11,126 nt of DNA from Bremia lactucae (lineage: Eukaryota > Oomycota > Peronosporomycetes > Peronosporales > Peronosporaceae), in NCBI RefSeq assembly GCF_004359215.1, contig NC_090625.1:2166150-2177275 (forward strand). The letters run 5' to 3'. The notes beneath the pieces are model-generated. The model did no database searches and was not told where the DNA came from. It saw only the letters and a program-made list of their open reading frames with translations. Both the position numbers and the translations under genes were made by a program. Every line of letters starts with the position of its first letter. Position 1 is the first letter of the stretch. Of the stretch, positions 1 to 6,474 are shown piece by piece.

Positions 1-1
1 G

Positions 2-247
2 TCAGTGAGGGAAGTGAAAGAGAACACTGAAGACAATGCTGACCTGGACGACGATAGTGAGGATTTTCCAATTGTCAAGACAATCCATGCATTGGCCACC
101 CAAGAAACATTGGAACTTTTCTGGCTTCAACAAGAAGGCGATCAGACGGAAATTTTGACGGCGGTGCGCAAAATGAAGGATAACATAAGAGAAATTAGAG
201 TATTAAAGCTGACACAGAGCACCATAGATGACTTTTTTTTGCGGTGA
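2..247 (+). CDS. pogo/Tigger-type DDE transposase, C-terminal end (5' partial)
   Basis: The frame is open to the left edge and stops with TGA at 245-247, so this is the last ~81 codons of a longer protein. The GTG at 5-7 is only an internal valine codon. The piece is acidic (DLDDDSEDF), then helical, and ends KLTQSTIDDFFLR. The QSTIDDFF segment fits the PCNA-interacting PIP-box pattern Q-x-x-(I/L/M)-x-x-F-F. Known: Drosophila pogo transposase binds PCNA through such a C-terminal motif, and Tc1/mariner-superfamily pogo and Tigger proteins often end this way. Inferred: a pogo-like transposase tail. The catalytic domain lies outside the window, so neither the class nor the intactness of the copy can be proven. 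Another PCNA-binding protein is the main alternative. Confidence 0.55.
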   Translation, partial: SVREVKENTEDNADLDDDSEDFPIVKTIHALATQETLELFWLQQEGDQTEILTAVRKMKDNIREIRVLKLTQSTIDDFFLR

Positions 248-357
248 TCAGAGTATAAGGATTATTAGCATTAAAAAAAAACGGGACTACAAAAAAACTT
301 TAAAGTATAAAGAAATGAAGAAATGAGGGGTCTATAAAATATAAAGAATGAAGGGTT

Positions 358-363
358 AATAAA
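358..363 (+). promoter_or_regulatory. candidate poly(A) signal AATAAA
   Basis: AATAAA lies 111 nt after the transposase stop in AT-rich DNA. The position suits a 3' UTR, but such a hexamer is common by chance here. Confidence 0.3.
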
Positions 364-522
364 TTTATATTATGTGCCAGAGATGAGACTATCCTTATAT
401 ACAATATATAAGAGGTTATACGTGTTTAGAAGATAAACTGTGAGGGGTTGCACTTAATCTTGATAAAAAGTTCGAGGAGATTCTTTTTATGGGAGTTGAA
501 AGTGTAGATTAAGAAAGTATTA

Positions 523-629
523 CAGTATAAAAGTGCTTGACAGGCTTGTTATTGGTGAGATATGAGCCACAAATAAATCAGTCGGCTCGATCTGCTAGAA
601 TAAGATAAGTACTGCACGGTACTATACTG
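523..629. mobile_element. possible short pogo-like MITE, or the right end of the pogo element
   Basis: The segment starts CAGTATA directly after TA (521-522) and ends TATACTG directly before TA (630-631). This gives 7-bp terminal inverted repeats beginning CAG, with a TA target duplication, as in pogo/Tigger elements. The next bases match only loosely (TGC at left against CCGTGC in the inverted right end). Two readings are possible: a 107-bp non-autonomous element, or 629 as the right terminus of the element whose transposase ends at 247. The terminal repeats are short enough to be coincidental. Confidence 0.3.
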
Positions 630-1285
630 TAAACCACTAGAGCAGTTAAGCATGGCTAAGTGCGTTTTATGCTTCCTCGTGCCAAGTATGCTGCGATATT
701 TTTCATAAGACCGATAGAAGGCACCACTACGGCGAGTGTGCAAAAAAAACTATACATCTTGCAATTTCTGAGATAAATGGAATATCTTAAGAGCACGAGC
801 ACACGAAGTACTATTCCGTCACGGATTAAAAGCTAGGCAAATGTCGTATCGCATTTACATAAACAGGTGGTTTGGAAAAAGATTCTTGCGGTAGGGAAAT
901 TCATAGGGATATGCTTGTCTGTTTTTTGTAGCGTTTACACGAATGTCGCCAAAGTCATGCAACTCTGAATCCGAATTCATGTGGTCCAAATGCAGCAACT
1001 TGCTACCACTGAATTTAGTGCGCTGTCAAGAAACAATGCACATTTCGAACAAAGAGACTTGTTGCTTACAGAAATTGCCATTAAGTGAGGCCCGACCAGC
1101 GATAACGAGCCCGCTTTTCGGCTACTCATCTAAAAGCTGTAATAAGCGTTTGATTGAGGAGTCTGTCAAATTCCACGTTCGATTACACAATATTTGCTAC
1201 ATTGAAAAAGCAGACGATAGCTTGGTAAAGTTTCTTGTCGGCAGTGACTTTACGTAAAATTTCCTGATCAGCTTTCTCGATTCTG
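630..1285. other. AT-rich stretch without a recognisable gene
   Basis: No conserved coding signal, RNA gene or clear repeat is visible. A 104-codon open frame on + (943-1257) is cysteine-rich but resembles nothing I know, has no promoter-like motif in front of it, and ends only about 100 nt before the next gene's core promoter. I treat it as chance. The part between 248 and 522 likewise holds nothing beyond the transposase 3' flank. Confidence 0.5.
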
Positions 1286-1369
1286 ATTGGCCTATTTCTA
1301 AAATGTATCCCTCACGCTAGCGGTTCATGCGAAAATACGGTATTCTTAATGCCATTTCATTTGCAATTT
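1286..1369 (+). promoter_or_regulatory. oomycete-type core promoter (Inr + FPR) with inverted CCAAT box
   Basis: TTTCATTTGCAATTT at 1355-1369 closely matches the oomycete 16-nt core in which an initiator (TCATT) is followed by the flanking promoter region (CAWTTT). The spacing is one base shorter than the usual GCTCATTYYNCAWTTT form. Transcription would begin near 1358, about 40 nt before the ATG at 1399, a typical oomycete leader. ATTGG (inverted CCAAT) at 1286-1290 lies about 70 nt upstream. This is the main support for the next ORF being a real gene. Confidence 0.55.
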
Positions 1370-1398
1370 AGCCAGTCCGCCGACGTCAATACTCTTTA

Positions 1399-2115
1399 AT
1401 GACGTGCGCGGGCTATTTGGTGGTATGCAATAGTCACCCTGCCTTCGTGGAGATTTCTACAGGCGTGTTAGTGTGCTCGTTATTTACGGACAGCTGCGCA
1501 GATCCCGCCGATCAAGCGACGCCACCACTTGAGCCTTGGCATACGGCCAAAGTTGAAGTATGCACGTCATCGCGTTCGATTAAAGACTTAATAAAGCAGC
1601 CTGAGAGCGAGATCGAGCTGCAAAAGTGGAAGCAACAACAGCGTCTTTTGCAACTTAGCGGCTGTATGATCGAGGTGCTGGACCAGGACGCAGAGTTGGA
1701 CGTGCCATCGCTTCCGAATTCGTTCCAGGTGAACACATACAAGGTCCACCTGCGACCAGATGGGAGCTGCGTGAGAACGCCAAGTGACTCACTGATACTT
1801 TCAGCTATTGACCAAGAGGCTAAGAAAATATGGGTCAAGAGTGTCAAATTTTGGAATCGTTACGGCTGGAAAGAGACCCAGCCTGTTGGGGCTACGCCGA
1901 GCGTCTTGGTCCAGCTTCAGAGAAAACTGCAACGATTTACCGATCCAGCGTTTCTGGAAGCGTGCCCACGCTACAGCAGTGACGAGATGTTTTGCTGCAG
2001 CCAAGACAGTGCTATGTTGCTGTGCGGAGGTCGCAGAAGTTTCAGCGCCAGTCACCCACCAAGACGACGCTTTTATCGCGCGACTATTCCTAATACGCTT
2101 GCCCCACCATTATAA
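1399..2115 (+). CDS. hypothetical protein, 238 aa (C-terminus uncertain)
   Basis: I do not recognise this protein. It begins 30 nt after an oomycete-type Inr/FPR motif, and a poly(A)-like AATAAA follows at 2211. The central part looks like genuine soluble protein: a charged helix around LQKWKQQQRLLQL (residues ~75-90), then a Trp/Lys-rich stretch (KKIWVKSVKFWNRYGWKE, ~142-160). No signal peptide or membrane segment is evident. The last ~35 residues turn Arg/Pro/Ser-rich. From about 2020 the +1 frame reads more like protein, including RLPHHYKNYQMEYARR, and stops at 2150-2152. The end may therefore involve an unseen short intron, a frameshift or a sequencing error. The gene converges on the K+ channel gene, with 150 nt between the two stop codons. 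Confidence 0.5.
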   Translation: MTCAGYLVVCNSHPAFVEISTGVLVCSLFTDSCADPADQATPPLEPWHTAKVEVCTSSRSIKDLIKQPESEIELQKWKQQQRLLQLSGCMIEVLDQDAELDVPSLPNSFQVNTYKVHLRPDGSCVRTPSDSLILSAIDQEAKKIWVKSVKFWNRYGWKETQPVGATPSVLVQLQRKLQRFTDPAFLEACPRYSSDEMFCCSQDSAMLLCGGRRSFSASHPPRRRFYRATIPNTLAPPL

Positions 2116-2210
2116 AAACTATCAGATGGAATATGCCCGGAGGGTTTCGTAACTTATGTCTAGCCTTGTGATATGCTAATACAGCTAGCAAAATAACTGT
2201 CTATAGAAAG

Positions 2211-2216
2211 AATAAA
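2211..2216 (+). promoter_or_regulatory. candidate poly(A) signal AATAAA
   Basis: The hexamer lies 95 nt after the 2115 stop, or 58 nt after the alternative +1-frame stop at 2152, and just before the convergent channel gene ends. Confidence 0.35.
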
Positions 2217-2265
2217 GTGTCATAATCTATTAAGGGTGGGGGTCTGAGGCTCGGTGCATATTCTT

Positions 2266-3681
2266 TTATCCCATGCTCGAATCAATTGTCCGCGTGGAGT
2301 TTAGGTCCTCAGACAGCAGGTGCATATTTGACCTCATTGTAGACGACGCAGACGTTGGCATGCGGTCCTTCGCAGTCGGTAGTTGAAGCTTTGCAAGACG
2401 GAGTCGACGATCACGGCGCGCCTTGAGATATTTGGCGCGAGGCTGGCGCAGAGATGTACCACACACTCGACAAAAACTGGCGTCTTCTTGATGCAGTCGG
2501 CGAAAGCAGCGTGGACACTCCACGACTTCGGTCAGAATATCTTGCGAGCCTGTCTGATTCAGAATAAGTGGGCACGCAATTATACCGTACCCCACGAACA
2601 TAACAACTGTAGCCAGTATGCGACCAATGATAGTCTGAGGTGAAATATCACCGTAACCCACGGTGGTCATGGTTACGACTGTCCAATAAAGACTTATCGG
2701 AATATTAGAAAAATCGTGGCTATCACCTTCGATCAGATACATGGCACAGCCAATGACAAGAATCATCGTAAAAAGAGCGACGAGGAACACAGCAATGCGT
2801 CGTTTGTTAGACTCAATATTGTCACTCAATGCAGCCCCTGCATCGACAAATCGCGCCAGTCTCAATAAGCGAAAGACTCGCATGACTCGAAAAATACGTA
2901 ATACGGCCAAGTGCAGCAATGGTCTGGCATCAGGGAGAATAAAACCCAGATACGATGGTACTAATGCGCACATGTCGACAAATCCCATCAAGCTTAAGGC
3001 AAATCTGCTCGGGTTACGCAATGACACGAGGCGCAAACAATACTCGACCGAGAACACCACTGTAAAAAAAGCTTCAATCGCCAATAAGTAATTTCCTATG
3101 CCTTCGCTACAATCCAAACGTTAGACCCATATTGATACAAATACTTGAAAGCGATGCTTACCGTATATCGTCCACACTGTCCAGCACAGCTGTAAAAGCA
3201 TCGCGCGCAACGCATCAGCTACACCAATCTTCAATTACTGATACTTAAGCAACGACGTACCAACAACGACGCTCATGGAAACCATTACAAGCAGCACAAG
3301 CGCTACGCGCTGGCCCGTCGGTGTCGAGCTCTTAAACATAATTTCATATACGCCGTCCCAACCACTTCGAGCGCCGCCTTTGACGTCATTGTCCACCACA
3401 ATTCCATTCACACGAAAACGCGCATCGTTTCCTATTATTTCATCGTCCAGCTTGGTTGTAGTCGCCTCCGTGTTGACGTCGTCATCGTCATCTGAAAGCT
3501 CGACTGAAATACGTTGCTGCTGACGCCGAGCTTTTTCCGTTTCCGCGTTTATGACATGGTTAGTGTCGATAAATTCTGCAAGACTTATTTCCACGGAGTT
3601 TTCCACTTGGTCATAGCGGGATTCTTTCGTCTTTTCGGCTTTGAGCTCCTTCAAATGCGACAGCATCGCACGTTGTGGCAT
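2266..3681 (-). CDS. voltage-gated K+ channel, six TM, bacterial-like, with C-terminal zinc ribbon (3 exons)
   Basis: Exons are 3681-3261, 3189-3162 and 3106-2266. The joined 1290 nt encode 429 aa with closing phases. The start is the only in-frame ATG after an upstream stop. The N-terminus (1-~110) is charged and cytosolic with an Asp run at 64-68. S1 lies at ~125-145, S2 at ~153-177 and S3 at ~184-206. S4 (~217-236) has Arg every third residue (220, 223, 226, 229, 232, 235). S5 is at ~252-274, the selectivity filter TTVGYGD at 297-303 and S6 at ~307-329. A tail with two CxxC pairs (C347/C350, C362/C365) forms a probable zinc ribbon. Known: bacterial-type Kv channels carry GYGIIA-P at the end of S6 and a similar CPxC...FCxxCG tail. 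Inferred: a tetrameric plasma-membrane or endomembrane K+ channel opened by depolarisation. Oddity: the usual P-T-G-I after S6 reads P-L-I-L here. Confidence 0.9.
3107..3161 (-). other. intron 2 of the K+ channel gene (55 nt)
   Basis: Donor GTAAGC (reverse strand of 3156-3161), acceptor TTGTAG. It splits an Arg codon after its second base (phase 2). Together with intron 1 it leaves a 28-nt exon (3162-3189) coding the S1-S2 loop, VLDSVDDI. Confidence 0.85.
3190..3260 (-). other. intron 1 of the K+ channel gene (71 nt)
   Basis: Donor GTACGT (reverse strand of 3255-3260), acceptor TTTTACAG. It splits an Ala codon after its first base (phase 1). Removing it restores the S1 end: without splicing, translation stops at 3235-3237 soon after S1. 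Confidence 0.85.
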
Positions 3682-3718
3682 TACTGAGGACGAAGATGAA
3701 AAAGGCTGGTGTGGACCA

Positions 3719-3738
3719 CAATGACCCCGTCCGATTGG
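3719..3738 (-). promoter_or_regulatory. possible promoter of the K+ channel gene (CCAAT + TCATT)
   Basis: On the minus strand a CCAAT box (3734-3738) is followed by TCATTG (3719-3724), an initiator-like motif about 40 nt before the ATG. No clear FPR follows it, so this is weaker than the promoter at 1355. Confidence 0.3.
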
Positions 3739-4114
3739 TGAAAAATATTCGATATACGGTTGAAAACGAATCTAATGAAATGTGAGTTCTGCATCGTATG
3801 TGATTTTTTACTCGAAAGTCGTAAAATCTACGAAAAAATCATTTAGTCTGTCTCGACAATAAACGATTTCAACAACTGGCATGTATTGATTAATACTGAA
3901 TATGCAATGTAGTGCGAGATCTAACAAATGAGTCAGTTGACGAAGTCATTGCGCAAGAGAGAAGCGGTGCAGCTGATTTTCTTACTTCAGGAATGCGAAC
4001 TTATCTAAAATAAAATTACGCACGTGTAGCTCGACAACGTACGCGCACAAATCGGTCAGCAAAGGTCCATAAAGTTCGCATAAACATTTCTATTTCTACC
4101 TATTGATAATTATA
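3739..4114. other. intergenic region between TSG101 3' end and K+ channel promoter
   Basis: The AT-rich spacer must hold the 3' UTR and poly(A) site of the TSG101 gene and the upstream region of the channel gene. I see no ORF, RNA gene, repeat or AATAAA on the minus strand. Confidence 0.5.
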
Positions 4115-5497
4115 TTACCTTGGTCGACTACTATGATACGAAGAACTTGCAAGCTCTCGCTGTTTAGCAAGTATTTTCTGTACGAGTGCCAGACACATGA
4201 ACTGTTTTCGCGCGATTTTTCGAACCTCTTTTGAAAACAGAGATAGATCAATCGCGTCGTTGCTCAGCGCTCGGTCCATATAGTACAGCGCATCCTCCAT
4301 CGCATGGTGTTCTGCCAGTGTCGAAACCATTCTAGGCAACCAGAAACATTCAAGTCAAACTTCCAAGCCATTTGCAAGAGCACTTTAACAACATACTGTT
4401 TCGACAGAGCGTCGCCTTCCATTAATATTGTATCTGGGTCCACTGTGGTATTTTCTTCGTTCGCATCAAGCCACGCAGTGATCTCTTTATCTTGATTTTC
4501 CACGACCTTTTCGGTACGCACAAGATCGTCACATAACGTACGTAGCGACTGGAGACCACGCTCGACATTTTCACGTGACTGCGTTAATTGCACCCCGTGT
4601 TCAAATTGCAAATCAATATCGTCTCGCACACGTTTGTACGTTTTATCGAGTTGCTCTCGTATCTTGCTAGTCACGTCGGCTTTTAATGCGACCGTGCGCT
4701 CTTCCGTCGACCTCGAAAGCCCTGATGATGACGCCGTTGACGATTGGAGATTGCTACTTCCTTCATTTAATTGTCGAACGTGCGATTGAAATTGAGTAGA
4801 AGCGTATGGAGAGGGTTGAGGCGGATGAGTCTGTGCATACGAGCCTGGTTGAAAGTATCCTCCAATTCCACTACCAACGGATGACGAGCTGATACTGGCT
4901 CGATTTGGAACCCGAGCAGTCCCTGGTCGACGAAAGACGGGTGGTATATTACCAAAGATACTACACATGTGTGCGACGAGTTCTAGCAACGTAAAGTCCG
5001 GTCGCCAGTCGCATGTGTAGGGGATCTTGACGTACCCGTCACTCGTGACATGAGGATGGCCAGGTTTGACCATCATGTCCGCCGTTGGGCGTACAAAGCA
5101 GACTGGAGGGTTCATTGGGTACGTCTCGACGACCCAGAAGTCAATTGGGATGTTGTATTGATTGCCACGATAGAAAATTGGGATCGTGCCCTCGAGATTA
5201 AGCAATGTGCTCGTCGTGCCATCATTGTGAGCTAAAAAAGACAGACTAGTGTTACTGAATGCATTATTGCAATTTATTGCAAGAACAGATTGACGCACCA
5301 AATGTGCCACAATTGGGCTGTAGAGATGGAATTTGTCCTAATAGGTTGTACACGTCCTCACGGACTCGAGAACTTTGCTGAGGTAATTTTGAAAAGCGAT
5401 CAAAAAAGAAATTGATAGCAAGCATTATTTTACATACGGGATAGCACTGAAGCGATGACAGGATCTGGTCCAGGTTGCTCACGTTGTTGGCGTACAT
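4115..5497 (-). CDS. TSG101: TSG101/VPS23 homologue, ESCRT-I subunit (4 exons)
   Basis: Exons are 5497-5438, 5377-5299, 5231-4397 and 4331-4115. They join to 1191 nt, giving 396 aa (human TSG101 has 390). The UEV domain (~1-148) carries the family stretches GTIPIFYRGNQYNIPI and TYPMNPPVCFVRPT. At the position of the E2 catalytic Cys there is Lys115, as expected for a non-catalytic ubiquitin-binding variant. A Pro/Ser/Gln-rich linker (~150-220) precedes a coiled coil (~222-302) and the C-terminal steadiness box (~318-396, with EDALYYMDRAL and VRKIARKQF). Known: TSG101 binds ubiquitinated cargo through UEV and assembles with VPS28 and VPS37 in ESCRT-I for multivesicular-body sorting, with roles in cytokinesis. 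The start ATG gives the short N-terminal helix usual in UEV domains. No PTAP-like motif is visible in the linker. The channel gene follows on the same strand. Confidence 0.93.
4332..4396 (-). other. intron 3 of the TSG101 gene (65 nt)
   Basis: Donor GTATGT, acceptor TTGCCTAG, phase 2 (the CA|A Gln codon). Splicing joins DALSKQ to MVSTLAEHHAMEDALYY, restoring the steadiness-box entry. Confidence 0.88.
5232..5298 (-). other. intron 2 of the TSG101 gene (67 nt)
   Basis: Donor GTGCGT, acceptor TTTTTTAG, phase 1 (the G|CT Ala codon). Splicing joins PNCGTF to AHNDGTTSTLL, giving the conserved F-x-HNDG of UEV domains. In-frame stops make splicing obligatory. Confidence 0.85.
5378..5437 (-). other. 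intron 1 of the TSG101 gene (60 nt, stop-free and a multiple of three)
   Basis: Donor GTATGT, acceptor TTACCTCAG, phase 0. The intron contains no in-frame stop and is exactly 20 codons long, so a retained form would insert 20 hydrophobic residues after Pro20. The family alignment (CYP joined to QSSRVREDVYNLL) favours removal. Confidence 0.8.
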
Positions 5498-5618
5498 ATC
5501 AACAGGCGAGATTGGCTTTAGCAGCGCAAAACTTTTTTATTGCTACTTTAGTGGATTTTATGAAAACGTTACGGTCTTTAGACAAGGGGTAGGGGGTATT
5601 TAGTTAGTTATGAAGAGC

Positions 5619-5625
5619 GGAATGA
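5619..5625 (-). promoter_or_regulatory. oomycete initiator-like motif for TSG101
   Basis: The minus strand reads TTTTCATTCCGC here, a full match to the oomycete Inr (YTCATTCC). Transcription starting there would give a leader of about 125 nt before the ATG at 5497. A CCAAT (5511-5515) lies nearer the ATG but would fall inside that leader. Confidence 0.4.
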
Positions 5626-5920
5626 AAACCTATTCTTTCACAAATTGCAAGAATTGAAGAGGACCGTTTATTAGAAAATCTGACCCTCAATTTTTTTGCG
5701 AGTTGTTAGAAAAATCAAGGGCTTAATTTAAGATAGGCTTCCTTTACTTGGACACGAAATTATTATGTTACATTATTCCAAGGACAACTTGGTTCATAAA
5801 AAAATTGTCCCTTGCCTTCTCAACGAGCAAACTGGATTGCGCCCGACAATGTGCTGATATATACTAATTTTCGTCACAAGACTTACAATGTATCTGCGTA
5901 ACGGGCTAAAGTTGCCCTAA
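5626..5920. other. AT-rich spacer between TSG101 promoter and LTR
   Basis: No ORF, RNA gene or element is recognised. A small hairpin (GGGC...GCCC, about 5903-5916) sits next to the LTR-like boundary at 5921. Confidence 0.45.
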
Positions 5921-6457
5921 TGTTACACACTCCCCGTTAAGTACACTTGGTGTACTTAAGGGGATGGTCAATTACTAAATTAAAGTAATTAGACTCAGCA
6001 CTCGGGTGTGGTTCACATTTGTGACCAACCCTTGTGTATGTATGCACATAGGTGCATTCACATTAGGAGGGATGACGCCTAGCGTCATCCGTTACGCGTG
6101 GTATCTAAAAAGATACGCTCGCAATACTCATGAAGTGTTATCTATAGAGATGACATTTTGATTAGTAAAAATAGGTATTTGTATTTCTTACAATTAAATA
6201 TAATTGTAAGAAATACAAATACCTATTTTTAAATAAGTCTGAAAACTACTTCCTACTTGGTAAGTGCGCACGAGGAGCCGGATTACCGCTCCCGTGACGA
6301 CACTTAACTAAAGTACTTAGTGCGTTGGGTGAGGACGCTAACGCGCCCGAAAAAACTACCTCACTGCACGCAATAGAAGCTGGTTAAACCGCTTCCTCGC
6401 TGTGCTAGGGTGTGTGTCTAAGTAGAGCGTGGCCGCATTACGACGTGCCCGCCTACA
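5921..6457 (-). repeat. LTR-like block of a Ty3/gypsy element, packed with hairpins
   Basis: It begins TGTTACAC at 5921 and may end CCTACA at 6457, giving TGT...ACA termini. On the minus strand the inner edge follows a purine-rich stretch (AGGTAGAT) just after the pol frame stop (TGA at 6475-6477), as expected for a polypurine tract next to a 3' LTR. Hairpins fill the left half: 5932-5963, 5970-5990, ~6010-6026, 6042-6057, 6070-6090, 6101-6116 and 6166-6231. The partner 5' LTR would lie beyond the right edge, so the boundaries cannot be confirmed here. The outer boundary is firmer than the inner one. Confidence 0.5.
6166..6231. repeat. 66-nt perfect inverted repeat (31-nt arms, 4-nt loop)
   Basis: Arms 6166-6196 and 6201-6231 are exact reverse complements around AATA. 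The segment is very AT-rich and lies within the LTR-like block. Perfect arms amid decayed sequence suggest a recent insertion (foldback or MITE type) or selection for the structure. Confidence 0.9.
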
Positions 6458-6474
6458 ATCTACCTGGGACTTAT

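Noticed and set aside
943..1257. 104-codon open frame on +, cysteine-rich
   Set aside because: No known motif, no promoter-like element before it, and length within chance for this composition.
2383..3091. Plus-strand open frames opposite the K+ channel
   Set aside because: Antisense shadows with no domain; the minus strand carries all family motifs.
4264..5310. Single uninterrupted minus-strand frame as the whole TSG101 protein
   Set aside because: Its first ~26 codons and last ~43 codons are intron or out-of-frame sequence. Splicing at GT-AG sites restores UEV and steadiness-box motifs at both ends.
5921..6231. CRISPR-like array
   Set aside because: The inverted repeats differ in sequence and length, with no repeated unit or regular spacers; they fit an LTR.
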